Notes: generated by a model from the sequence alone, not told the origin. 64,000 nucleotides of DNA from Diadema setosum (GCA_033980235.1 CM067076.1:30170968-30234967); one strand, 5' to 3'. Shown: positions 48,780 through 61,100, counted from the stretch's first letter. Translations and numbers: made by a program.

Positions 48780-50360
48780 CAGTAATCAGGTCTGCGCACT
48801 CAAAATTTATTTCCTAACATTCTTTTTTTTTCAATTCAATTTAATTCATTTTATATTTCAATCAACAAGAATGAATGCGCAATACAAAATATGTATTTGT
48901 CAATTTGTGTGGCGAAAAATACAAGAGCGACTATTACAAAGCAAGGAACACCTGCTTGTAAAATGTAGATCGCTCGAAAAAAAAAAATAATAATACGCAA
49001 ATAACACAATCATATAATTTATCAAAAATTACTCTATGCATGTTCCGTGCTATAATGCCGTCACAAAATAGATTTATACAGCATCAGGGGTTTTTCAGTT
49101 TATTTGGTCTTTTTTTCTTATATTTTTTTTTTCTATATTCTCTTTTTTTTCCCATATTTTAGGGAGGGGCAAAATTCTTTTAACAGCTTTGTTGCCTGCA
49201 TCAATTTTTCGCAAGGTAATAAAGATCCCCTTTTCCCTAATCCCCTATCTCTTTTCTCTCCCTTTCCCCCACTCGAAAATAACTGTTAAAAAACACGAAC
49301 AAATATACAATCTTAATACAAACAAACAATTAACTAAACTGGCAAAGAAATAAACTACTTGAACGCTTCAGAAGATTGTGTTTCCACATGATCCCATATT
49401 CCGACGATAGAAACCGCCAGCAATTGTGCAGAGGTCGACCCCTCCAGGGCACGAGAGGGGTGAAAATATCGAAATTAAATATATCGAAGTTAATACTCCT
49501 AAAACGAAAAGTAGGAAACCCAATAAGTTTGCGACCGCTTGCGACATTATAAATTCAGGCTGCTGGTGAAACTTGAACTCACTGTTCTCGTCAGTACAGC
49601 TGCAAGAGTGTCGACTGAGACTTCGCCTTAATTCCATTTGCTACTAGTGAAAAAGATTGGTAAGTTAAAGAACTTATTTCGTGCCCGACTATTCATTATG
49701 GATCCGTGTTTTTTTTTTATTCTCTCTCCCTCTCTCTTTCTTTCTCTCTCTCTCTCTCTCTCTCTGTGTCTTTCTCTCTCTGTTTTTGTGCTTCTTTTTC
49801 TTTTTTATTTTGGTTAGGGAAGCATTCTTCTGATCGGAAAGTTAAAAAATTGTTTGTTTGTTTGTTTGGTGGGTTTTTTTTTTCACAACCGATTGCCGGC
49901 TCTTTTGCAACCGAAAGAGATAGAAATACTGCGCACTGGGTGTCATCATTTAGAATAGGAAATGTGATTTAATTCGACAGAGGCAAGAAAAGTTGGAAAT
50001 TCGACCTCTCATATTTCTTTTTCTAAGCTAACATTTCCACCATCTTTAATTAAAGCAAGTGACCCATTGTTCTACATCCTAAATTGCGGAAGCAAAATAG
50101 CGTGCATGATCCGAACGCTTGCGCTGCAACCATCGTTCGAACGCCTTTAACTATTTTTCGACACCAGTGTCCGTGGTTCGACATTTACGACGTACCGCGC
50201 GGTGGGCTCGCCCTGTCTATGTGAATGAAAAAACTTCTCAGTTTTTTCATTTTAAAACTATGATATTTTTCCTATTAATTGAACGATGAAGAGATTTTGA
50301 TATCCATGGAAATCTGGGGGATGTTTTATAATTATCTAACTTATCTTTTGATTTAAGTAT
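48100..50360. other. Non-coding stretch with simple repeats
   Basis: Holds a GATAAT-type run at 48118-48172, a (GTT)n run at 48747-48777, a TTCAATTCAATTT block at 48832 that resembles a LINE 3' tail, and a CT microsatellite at 49718-49783. A minus-strand frame at 49637-49368 has one hydrophobic stretch but no clear gene structure. Confidence 0.5.
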
Positions 50361-50365
50361 ATATG

Positions 50366-50612
50366 AAGAGTTTGTTCGTAAAAACCGATAAGTCCATATT
50401 TGCCAAATGGAGATATTTGCGAATAAAGGTCAAGAAAAATAAAGAGAATAAAAAGAAAATTATTATTTCTTTTGACCATAACTTAAAAAAGTACCTTTAT
50501 ATGTAATGACCAATATTGAAAGGTATTATTTTGTACTTTATAACAGAGACCGTAATTCAAAATCTTCAAAAATGAACTAATCGGTTTTTGCGAACAAACT
50601 CTTCATATTCAT
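50366..50612. repeat. TATGAAGAG-ended MITE, copy 1
   Basis: Left end TATGAAGAGTTTGTTCGTAA and right end (inverse) TATGAAGAGTTTGTTCGCAA are terminal inverted repeats of about 35 bp that include AACCGAT. The interior matches 61582-61836 over its full length. There is no coding capacity. It has inserted into the LINE at 50613-51708, whose reading frame runs on into the MITE end. Confidence 0.85.
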
Positions 50613-51708
50613 CTAAATGATCATTAATTATCCCTGAAAAATTATTAAATGATATATTAACATCATCACTATCATAAACACTAGACCAATCAGCCCTACC
50701 TAAGCTAGCACCAAGGCTAGCCAAATTTTCTGGTGTAGCTCTACGTCTGGTTGGAGATAAACCAAACTTATTAACCGAATACCCGAGATCAAAACATTCT
50801 ATAGTAGGGAAATGATCGGTCATATCGGATAAAATTTTAGAAGAGTTTAACATTTGCAAAATATTAGTGAAAATATCATCAAGAATGGTGGCGGAATGAT
50901 TTGTAATGCGTGTGGGTTTCGAAATTAATGGCAAATATGAGGATGACAAAAATATTTCAAGAAATTCTTGTGACGTACCCTTTTCATCATTTTTAATCAA
51001 ATCAATATTAAAATCGCCCATTATAAAAATATTTTCATTAACAAAAAGGGGATTTTTAAATAGACTTATAATATAACTAAAAAAATCTTTATGATTAGAA
51101 CTTGGGGGTCTATAAATAATACCAACAATATTGTTTTTACTTTGCGGAATGGAAATTTCCACAAACAAAGACTTTATAATATCATTCATTATTTCTAATT
51201 CATCACAAACAGTAAACTCAAATTTCCGTGATGAATAAAAAGCAACTCCACCGCCCGTCCTATTCACTCTATTATTAACAATTAACTCATAACCATGTAC
51301 TGCATATGGTAAATTAACATCAGAAGGTAACCATGTTTCAGTTAAACCTATTACAGATTTTTTTTTAATTTGGTTACCTAATAATATCTGTAAATCATCA
51401 AAATGCTTATTATACTCCTGATGTTCAAATGTAACATAGAAAATGTACTTTCTGAAAAAACTTTTGACAAGATCTGTGAATCGATCAACTGTAACATTAA
51501 TATGAAAGGAATCATATTCAAAATTGAAATCTTCATATAAATCTTTCGAAGACAAATTAACATTGGCAATGAGGTTATCAAAAACAGCAGAAGAACGTGA
51601 ATTTATCCGACTTACTTCTGTAGGGGAGCGTCTAAACAGATCATAGAGTTCATCATCATTAAAGGAATCAAACGCTGCATTGAGTTGACTAGCCATAAGG
51701 AGGAGCAT
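50613..51708 (-). pseudogene. Non-LTR retrotransposon remnant: endonuclease domain
   Basis: The frame carries an APE-type endonuclease: GLTETWLPSD, GGGVAFYSSRKF, VGIIYRPPSS, MGDFNIDL and SDMTDHFPTIE in the usual order. This enzyme nicks target DNA to prime reverse transcription. The expected FSMLHLNIRSI block just before is found in another frame at about 51420-51470, so two compensating indels have damaged the N-terminal part of the domain. No reverse transcriptase follows: the frame is cut by a MITE (50366-50612), and nothing RT-like is seen beyond it. The element is therefore broken and 3'-incomplete. Confidence 0.85.
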
Positions 51709-51709
51709 A

Positions 51710-54330
51710 AAATCTAAAATGAAAGCATATCAACTGCTGGGGTTGAAGTTTGAGATATTTTGACATACATGTAGGTGAAGCACAAACAATTCCGGTTTCG
51801 AGGATCGTACAGCGAATAGGCAAATACACATAAACATAGACTTCTGAAAAGGAAGATAGATGTGAGAGGACAAGCACAAGGAAGAGGACAGAGAAAGAAG
51901 GACGGAGAGACAACATTTACATACATAGGCCTACATAATGTATCAAATTGTGTCGTAACATGAGAATTGAATATTGCTAGTCTCAAATCAGATAAATTTT
52001 CAAAATAGGGGACAAAAAGGACAATACAACGTTAACGTTCTTTGAGTAAACAGAAAAAGGTAGTCACGCATATTATGCAAAAAAAAAAAAGAAGAAGAAG
52101 AAGAAGAAAGAAAGAAATCAAATGTACCAATAAATACTATATCCATTCATTATTGTGTGGTAAGGTGGGTATAAAACTTAACTGGATAAATTAAGGGGAC
52201 ATACTGTAATACATGACTGTTCATATAACATGAATCGGAGGGTTCTTTATCCCCATGTAGTAGGCTGCATACAGAGACACAGGGTAAGTGACAACGACTC
52301 CATTAATGTGAACAGCATACAAATAGAACCTACACACACCTAGGCTCAAACAAATGAAAAGTAGCCGTGAACATTCTTGCAGTCGATAAACGAATTACTA
52401 TAAAGAAAGAAAATAGCAACAAAGCGAGAAATTTTAGGAGAGTGTTTACAGACTTGGAACATAACTGGAGAAAATTTTCCGGTGTCCGACAACCGTAGAT
52501 CTCTATTACATAACATTTTAACAGAACTGCAATCTGTACTACTTAACATTTTAACAGAACTGTATAACTATGAGATGCGCGCGTGTGGCAGGTTGACATT
52601 GTGACGCAAACTGATAAGGATAATAGTAAAGAAAACCATCCGATCGTGTGATAATTTATGGGTCCATAATACAACGACCTGCAAATACCGGGTTGTTTAT
52701 AAGCAGAGGCTTGCACGAAACAAGAATTTGCAAAATCGAACTCATTCACGAGATAGAATCAGCATGCCCGCACTCTCAAACAAAATTCCAACAAACAAAG
52801 GAACAGCATGACAACACATTTCAGAGCGACCTCGCCTTACCAAGTTTGAGAGGATGTGTCGTCATCAAGCCACCGACTCCACGTATAGGAGTTGGTAGTA
52901 AAGCTTATCGGTTCTTAAATATGAGTTAGGAAAAGAAACAACCAATGTAAAAATTAAATATATCAAATGTGAACAATACCTAAAATTATTTCTGGTGGGA
53001 TGTTTTGAGATACAACTGACCTGAACATATACTATACATCAAATGTGCATATTTTGATTATTTTTCAAATCACTGCCCCCAATGGTAAATAGTACATTTA
53101 ATGCGCCTGGGAAGCGGACCGTGCGTCCATTGCGTCACTTTTGCCGTGTTGCCGCTATCCAATACAGTCAGTCCGCAGCACCCGATAAATCGCTCGTATT
53201 TATTCAACTCGTATGCAAGCCCGCTCTAGGCTTGCATACGTAATAAGCTGCGTAAGGGGATTTTGTCCTTGGGCTTTCGGCAACAAAAATACACCTTATG
53301 TTCACAAATTTGGTATCAAATTCAAGGAAAATATGTAATCTATCGTCACATGTTACTCAAATTATTGTAAATGAAAAATATCATAGCGTAATTTGAGCTT
53401 GAAAAATGATGAAAAAAGTAATTCGTGCAGTACACGTTCAAGACGTCAAAAAATATCAAATTCACCTTGCGTCTCAATGAAAATGCTTTATTTGGTAGTC
53501 CATCTCCTAATCTTTGTATCCATGTAAATATCTTGACAATTTGTTGCTTAATCCGGTCAGGAACCAGTAAAATATACATCGATGTCAGTGCTGATCAGCT
53601 TGAAACCGTGTAATCTCAAGAGTAAGCTCTCTCATTGGACAGCGCTTGCATTCAGCGCTTGCATTACGTCATTACGCTGCTACATAACGGTTTCATGCCA
53701 CTTGCGGTTTCTTGGCACGCGTGTAGTTCAAGCGCTGAATGCAAGCACTGTCCAATCAGAGAGCTCTTACCGCGCCACTGTTGACTTTGTGTGGAGCGTA
53801 CTTCCGGCTTAGGAGTGAATTTTACAGACATTTCAAAACGGAAAAACTAGTATAAATCATGCTTGCGTCTCCTTGACCAAGTTGACTCCAATATATGATG
53901 AGCATCTAAGTTTCCTCTGTACGAAAAAGCCAAAATCAGAAACAACAGTTTCTTAATCCGGTCAGGAACCAAAAAAGAACTTTAGACGACAAAATCTTCC
54001 GTGAAAAGCAGGTAAAATTTACGCAAATTCAACTGATTATTTAGTCATGATAAGATCCGATGTTATACCCAAATTTAGTATCAAAATAAAGATCTAAGAC
54101 TGGAAAACAATTTACCGTGACTTGTAGCCATGACAAATGTATGTACAAGTCGCTACACTGTGAAAACCATAGCCCTATCAAAGTCTCGCAAAATCTCGCA
54201 CGACGAGACACCTTTCGAACGCAAAGATCGTCAACGAGAGTGCTGAATAAATCTTGCTGGATCGGCTCATTAGCATACGTGCTGCGGACTGACTGAATAT
54301 ATTCCGTCGATATAAGATTATATGACGCTG
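51710..54330. other. Non-coding stretch
   Basis: Contains an (AAG)n run near 52090-52118, a repeat fragment at 52995-53105 similar to 66-135, and a long inverted repeat at 53622-53772. No exon is recognised. Confidence 0.5.
53622..53772. repeat. Palindromic element (about 150 bp)
   Basis: TAAGCTCTCTCATTGGACAG followed by CGCTTGCATTCAGCGCTTG is matched in reverse by CAAGCGCTGAATGCAAGC and CTGTCCAATCAGAGAGCTCT. The two arms enclose about 75 bp. Likely a MITE that forms a hairpin. Confidence 0.75.
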
Positions 54331-54479
54331 AATTGATAGACAAGTAATAACTAAAGGGGGAAAAAGATGAACTACGCTCAGAAACCTACTGTAGCGTAGT
54401 GCCTCACAACACCTTGGTGCAGTGTTCACGTATATTCAAAATGTTCTCTCTTGTTCCAGAGTGAAAGAATCACCTCAAC

Positions 54480-54558
54480 ATGTCCGGTCTGGCAAGAATT
54501 TCCTTGATCTTTTTTGTGGTAGTCACCGTCGCTGTGTGTGCCGACGCAGAGCTGCAGT
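54480..54558 (+). CDS. First coding exon of an unidentified secreted protein (partial)
   Basis: ATG in a CAACATGTCC context opens 26 codons reading MSGLARISLIFF, then VVVTVAVCADAELQ. This has the features of a signal peptide: a short basic N-terminus, a hydrophobic core, and a small-residue cleavage site around CADA. The exon ends in a strong donor, CAGT|GTAAGT, phase 1. A plausible acceptor (CTCTTGTTCCAG) at 54448-54459 would start the exon, so a 5' UTR intron is likely. No downstream exon could be identified in the window; the gene may continue beyond large introns full of transposons. The product is unknown. Confidence 0.55.
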
Positions 54559-54579
54559 GTAAGTGAACGTTTCCTTTTT

Positions 54580-54593
54580 TTTTTTTTTTTTTG

Positions 54594-54631
<38 letters not shown>
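54580..54631. repeat. T-tract and (GA)n microsatellite
   Basis: A T-run followed by GAGA repeats immediately downstream of the signal-peptide exon. A (GT)n run follows at 54781-54835. Confidence 0.9.
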
Positions 54632-54635
54632 ATAC

Positions 54636-56530
54636 AAGCCGCGGTCACGCTGGCAATAGATCGCGATCTTTTTATTAAGATCTCAATCTTTTACCATTGT
54701 GACCCGAAGGTTGATGTTTCTTACTTCCTCTGTCTGTCTGTCTGTCTGTCCGCCTGGTGTCTCCCCTTCAGTCAGACTATGTGTGTATGTGTGTGTGTGT
54801 GTGTGTGTCCGTCTGTGTGTGTGTGCGTAGGGTCATGTGCGTGTTGGTTGGCATGCGTATTCGTGTGTTTCATTATTAGTATAGGCCTATATCATTTTTA
54901 AGATAAAGAAAGAAAAACAAAAGATTGACGAAAACAAAAGCAATTATTATGTCTATTACTATTATTCATTTCGTTATTATTGTTATTATCAGAATCATCA
55001 TTATCATGTGGGTATTATCATTGAATTGAATTGAATTGAATTGAACAGATTTTATTAAAAATCATACTGGCAGCCAAAGGCTGAATTGCCCATGTTTTAC
55101 AATCATAGTTATAAAAACAGACGGATTATTTCGGCGCTCTGTACAAACAATGATATAAAGACATGATGTTAAAAAAAAACAAAAACAAAAAAACAAATAT
55201 TACAGTGGTCACATGTGGTAAATCACAAGAAATGATCAATCTATGAGGGTACCAGCCCAATCAATTTTGAAATTGCTTTTACAAAAACGAAAAAAAAAGA
55301 GAGATAAAAAATATCCTGTCAACATGGCAACACTACTAATAACACTATATATAGTAAGGGTACTAGGTCTCGCGCAGGGACGTAATGATCGCGCATAGCG
55401 TAACTGCGTATAGCAAGCATTAATACGCGTAAGACTAAGCGCAAAATTTGCCGATACGCCCATGGAATAAACATACCTGACAACCGCTAAAAATGAGAAG
55501 GAAGCAGGTAAGAAATTTAGATTTCAAACAAATTTTTCACTAAATTTCCAATTTTTTACGTTATAATTTACCTACCTTAGCTTAAAATCTTTTTTTAAGG
55601 ATGTTGTAGCCAAGACGTGTCGTCTCGCTTGTCTCGTTCGTATGATCGTAGCCGATAGAATTCGTATTTTGTTCGATCGATAGTTTATAATATTCTACGA
55701 AAGCCGAAGCACGTTCAGCCGCAGAGAGGGGCAGACACTTTCACGCATGAAACTACATAGGGCAGCTGCGCGATCTTTACATACCCCGAGAAGGTGAACG
55801 CATAAAAAAAAAGTCCGACATACAAACGGCGACAGCGCACTACTCCGTCATCGTATCATCAGGAGATTCTGGGAGGTGATTTTTCTGCATTTTCGTGATA
55901 TTCATTGAGAAATTCAGGTACGATTATGGAATAACTTCTATTATAAGAGCATTTCAAATTTTCGTGCGCGATATCTAGACCCCTCAACCATAACATAAAA
56001 AAAATCATTACTATTACAACTGATAGTGAAATCAGTGAGGGTACCAGCACATCAATACTCAGATTACTTTATCAAAAAGAAACGAAAAAAAAAGAAGAAA
56101 TGAGGAAAAGTGGACACAGCTAGTCATTAAAAAAAATGCCGTTACTATTTTCATCTACATATATTCTTGATTTTGATTAAAAAAAGGATATTCACACCTG
56201 CACTTCACATTAATCACATGTGCCAAATTTCAATAAAATGAACAATATTTCTTTCTTTGAATGATCATGATGACATAATCATGATGACGACGACGATGAT
56301 GACGATTATACTGTTTTTGCCCTAAATAAATTACCCTACATCGACGTAAATAAGGGCAATTTGTCAATCACTTGCAATGAAAACATCTCGACGGAAGAAT
56401 TTCATGAATTCCAATAATAAAACGACGCTTATTATCATTGCTTTATCAGTTATTTAGTTATTTATTTCCATGGAGTTCATATTACTATATCGAAGTCATG
56501 CAGGAATGCATTGGAGCAGGGAACGCATCT
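54636..56530. other. Non-coding stretch
   Basis: 55021-55160 is a minus-strand LINE 3' end: read in reverse it has AATAAAATCTGTTCAATTCA followed by further ATTCA copies. The AAAATCATGATGA-type runs near 56260-56310 are simple. No exon is supported. Confidence 0.5.
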
Positions 56531-56536
56531 ACAAGG

Positions 56537-56775
56537 GGCGGTGAGTTGGCTCAGTCGGTAGCGCGTCTGCCTCACAATCGCGCGGCCCGGGTTCGAACCC
56601 GAGTCTGGACTGAGCAATGTTGTGTATTTAGCATACCGTCCCCTCTAGCAAGAGGCAAAACACTCTGTCCCTCGGATAGGACATAAAATGGAGGTTCCCG
56701 TAAATGAGAGAGTAACAGCTCATGCACGTAAAAGATCCCGCTTCATTCATTCATCGCAAAGAGCAGGGTGTTTAA
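56537..56775 (+). mobile_element. tRNA-derived SINE, copy 2, split by a TTAA element
   Basis: The head has GTTGGCTCAGTCGGTAGCG (A box) and GGGTTCGAACCCG (B box), and CTGCCTCACAATCG in the anticodon-arm position. The body carries GGACATAAAATGGAGGT, and the domain CACGTAAAAGATCCCGCTTC...CGCAAAGAGCAGGGTGTTTAA is shared with copy 1 (20330-20743, minus). It stops at the TTAA where element 3 begins. Confidence 0.88.
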
Positions 56776-57911
56776 CCCTATAAAGCCCAAGGGGGCATTG
56801 TGCCCCCCCCCCACCAGATTTTCATTTGTCACTCCTTCGCCCTTAATCCGATATCTACCAAATTTGGCGACTTTTCCTAAAATCTTATTGCAAACATTTT
56901 GATATATAATTTACCTATATTTCACGTTGCTGGTTGCCATGGCAACCATAAACTGACAACCATGTCAGTCAGATTTTGTATCTTTTTTTCTGTACCCATT
57001 GTGCCCCCACCAGATTTTCATTTGTCACTCCTTCGCCCTTAATCCGATATCTACCAAATTTGTTGACTTCTCCTAAAATCTTATTGCAAACATTTTGATA
57101 TATAATTTATCTATATTTCACGTTGCTGGTTGCCATGGCAACCATAGACTGACAACCATGTCAGTCAGACTTTGTATCTTTTTTTTTTCTGTTCCCATTG
57201 CATTTAACAGTATTGCAGTGTATGAAATGAGTGTTTCTTGGCTGAAATTTGTTGAAGGAGCAAAATTTGAAGTAATAATGGTCCTGGAAAATTTTTCTTA
57301 TTATTTCCTTTGTTTTTATATGAAAAAGGCATAAAACAATAGATATAATAGAGATAACTGAAAACAATAGCATGTCCTAAAGATTGCCCTTCTATTTTGT
57401 GTTATTTTGATTCCATTTCCAAAATTATGCCTCTAATATATCATAAGTTATCATTATCAACATTCCACTATTATGCAAATATGAAATATCATAACTATCA
57501 CATGTACCCGTCCCAAACATTTCATATTAGGTCTCATAATGTATTTCTTTATGTTGATATGAATAGCGCCCCCATGTGGTGACCTTGAGAAATTCCAACC
57601 ATAACAAATAATAAGATTCCACTTGCTTATCATTTGTGTCAAATATGAAAATGATTGGTCTATAATAAGACATGTATAATGGGGATAAAGAAATTATACA
57701 GAAAAATCATGTTTTTAGCATATTCCTATTATTTTGGTGAATAGCGCCCTCCATGGCTGACTTTGAGAAAATTCAAATGTACATTCATGTAGAGTATGAG
57801 TTACTCTACTCATGTGCCAAATATGACATTGATATATCATATAATAAAAAAGTTATATAGGGGGGGGGGGGGCACAATGCGAAGGGTCAAAATAGCTTGG
57901 GCTTAATAGGG
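56776..57911. mobile_element. piggyBac-like TTAA-flanked non-autonomous element 3 (about 1.1 kb)
   Basis: Flanked by TTAA (56772-56775 and 57912-57915). The ends are CCCTATAAAGCCCAAG and the inverse CTTGGGCTTAATAGGG. Subterminal GGGGGCATTGTGCCCCC at the left and GGGGGGGCACAATGC at the right. The interior contains a tandem duplication of about 205 bp (56800-57000 and 57004-57190) with ACCAGATTTTCATTTGTCAC and GGTTGCCATGGCAACCAT. No transposase frame. It inserted in the SINE at 56537. Confidence 0.8.
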
Positions 57912-58037
57912 TTAACAACAACAAATGTCCTGCACATCCACTCATAGTAATCGTAACAGTCACACATGGCAAATTCTTGGTAAACTGCTAGAACAAAAAT
58001 AAGATAAAGACAGCAGTTCGAGCCACAACGGTGCATG

Positions 58038-58069
<32 letters not shown>
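58038..58069. repeat. (GT)n microsatellite
   Basis: About 16 TG units just beyond the 3' end of the LINE on the minus strand. Confidence 0.9.
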
Positions 58070-58074
<5 letters not shown>

Positions 58075-58199
58075 TGACCGTTACTATGGTAAGGCACTGC
58101 TCCATACAGACGAAGAACCTTCACAACAGAGCAGGTTATACATATTCAAAAGATAGAACACATGAGCGAAGGTGGTTTTGCCATGTACAAAAACTGGTC

Positions 58200-61100
58200 A
58201 GAATAAGATCATTACGCAGAGACAATGGAAGGCTGTCCCATAATATCGGGAACATATGTAAATAGCAGAGTTTGCCAGCCTCTGGATGCGAGCTCTCAAA
58301 TGTTGGAATCTAAGATCGTCTTCACGTCGTGCCACCACGTTAATTGCAGAGGTGACATCATCACACAAAACCAAATTATATAAACTTTTACAAATAAAGT
58401 TTAACAATAAATATTTACGCCTAGATTGTAAGGTTGGCCAATTTAGCAGGCTAAGACGATCACTGTAAGGCATCTCCTGCAGACGCTATTTGAGTATCAT
58501 TCTCGTCGCACGTCGTTGAATGCTTTCAATTCTGTCACTCAGACTACGGTTTACAGGGTACCAAGCAGGTATGCCATACTCCAAAATGGGTAACACAAGA
58601 CTTTTATAAAGGGCTAGCTTAGCTGAAGTGACAAGGCCATTCGACAGAGAAGAGATAAGACCCAGCATCCTGTTAGCGCGAGAATTTATGTACGTCACAT
58701 GAGTGTCCCAGCTAAGCTTTGAATTAAACATTACTCCAAGGCATTTAACTTCAGATTCAACTTGAATATGCTGATTGTCAATGGAGTAAGTAGGGATTCC
58801 AACATTTTTGCTTTTAGCACCAGCAATAAGCAAGACATTACATTTACGGACATTAAACACCATTGAGTTAGTTAAACACCATTGTTGAACAGCATCAAGA
58901 TCACGCTGCAAGATGTCGCAGTCACTGGGAGAACGTTTGGGTCTGTAAATTACAGCATCGTCGGCAAAGAGGGCGCTTTTGAAGACAAATAAGAGGGCAG
59001 GTCATTTATGAACATGTTAAACAAAGTGGGTCCGAGAACACTTCCCTGTGGCACTCCTGAGGTCACTGGAGCTAGCCCAGTCAGAGTAGACTCCACAATA
59101 CATCACTCGCTGTTTACGGCAACACATGATCGATTTTATCCACAACCACAGATTCCCAGTGATGTTGTACTGCAACAACAGTTTCCTGAGAAGACGATCA
59201 TGGGGCATTTTGTCGAATGCACGCTTGAAATCTAAAAACAGGGCATCCACCGGACAGGAATGTGGGCCATCCCTTGAGCGAAGCCATTCGTTGGTTAGAT
59301 GTAGCACCTGGGTGACACATGACTTTCCCCGGGTTAAGCCGTGTTGAAGAGAAGTGATCGGGCAATGTAGACCGACGTGTCTGTCAATGGAGTTGACCAC
59401 CAGTGATTCCAATAGCTTGCTGGCTATTGAAGTCAAGGCTACAGGGCGGTAGTTCTCCGGAGAAGACCTGTCTCCCGCTTTGAATATAGGAGTTATGTGG
59501 GCACATTTCCAAGAACTTGGAACGGATCCCAGCCGAAGGGACATGGAAGATATATGATGCAGAATACTATATGAGACAAGGGCAGTTTCCTTCGGCAGAA
59601 CTGGGTAGAGGCCTTCTGGACCTGGTGCTTTGCTTAGGCTTAGAGATACGAGGCGTTTGTATACATCACCGACAGTTATCTCCACAGATTCCAGAGGAGG
59701 AATCAGTAAATGATTGCTGAAAGGATGACAGGAATTGGGCGGCGATGTCTTGTGGCTTAGTGAGCACATGACCATCAATGACAAGAACTGGAGTCGAAGA
59801 ATTCCTTTTGGATCTAACGAAGGCAAAGAACCTTTTGTGATTGTCAGGAAGGGAAAACAAGTCATTGATATACTGCCAGTAAGATTTTCTAATTTGGTAT
59901 TTTACCTGGTTATACGCACTTCACGAAAGGCCTCCCAAGTGTCCACTGAGTTGTTGACTTTAGCTCTTTTGAAGAGCTTCTGCTTCTTATGAATCAGATG
60001 TTTTATCTCTTTAGTGATCCACGGTTTGAACGTATTCGTTCTCCTTTTGGTCCTAGGGATAGAATCATGAACAGCAGCATGAAAGATGTCCAATAAATTC
60101 TCCCATGAAGTGTTGACGTCATCAAGTTCCATGTATAGACTCCAAGGAATCAACTGCAGGAGGCGGTTTAGGTGAGCAAAGTCACCTTTCTTGAACAGAA
60201 GAAATTCACGGATGACACTCTTTGGAGCGAGAGACAATAGGGGAATTGAACTGAAAAAGGACCCCATGATGATCACTTGGGACTGGATTAAGACAGGTGG
60301 ATGTACTAAGGAATAAATAGGGTCTGTTGGTTAAAACATGGTCGATTAATGTACCTGAGATTCGGTCTTCCCTGGAGGGCCTTGTAATCGCGTCAGTGAG
60401 TAGATTAGCATCTAAGGTGTTCAAAGTAGAGAGCAATTGAGAGGACTCATGAGTGGTAGGATCCTGTAGGTCGACGTTAAGGTCACCTGCGACGATGATG
60501 CCATTGAACATGGATGCTGATTGTTGGACGTCATCAATAAGCTCTTGAAAATGGTTCCAGAAGTCGACATTAGCATCAGGTGGACGATTATAACGTGATA
60601 AGAAGCCATTTTGAATGACCAATAGCTAATTCAATGCAAGTAGACTCCAGGCTACGATGTTCGAGTGCAAGGAGCCGTTTCCGACGAAGGACACAGTTTA
60701 CGGCAGTGAGAATTCCCCCACCTCCTTTTTTATGAGGTAGATGAAGGTCTTGACTGTCTCGCCGAAATACTTCAAAATCATCAGGAAACTCAAGTTCACT
60801 TGTTTCACAAGTATGGTTTAACCAACTCTCACAAACACAAAGGATGTCAATGGGGTTACTTGCCAGGTATGCAAGAAGATCAGGCATTTTACGTCGGATG
60901 GAGCGGGCATTGAAAAGGAGTCCAGACACAATTCGTTTGCGCTTCTGCGTGTCTTCAGGCCCGGGATTACATTCGATGTCACCCGAAAGAAGCATTGATA
61001 GGGGCTGGAAAGCTGTCCTCAGGGTGGATTCCAATGGAAGTGATGCCCCATGATGGGAGTTGGAATGAATGGCCTGAAATTGAAGAGTGGCTGTTGAGTT

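Noticed and set aside
50566..51708. Intact host gene of 380 codons
   Set aside because: The domain is a LINE APE endonuclease, frame indels are visible, and the end is provided by a MITE.
56537..56612. tRNA gene
   Set aside because: Same reason: it is the head of the second SINE copy.
60844..61053. Plus-strand frame opposite the LINE N-terminus
   Set aside because: Antisense shadow of the LINE frame.
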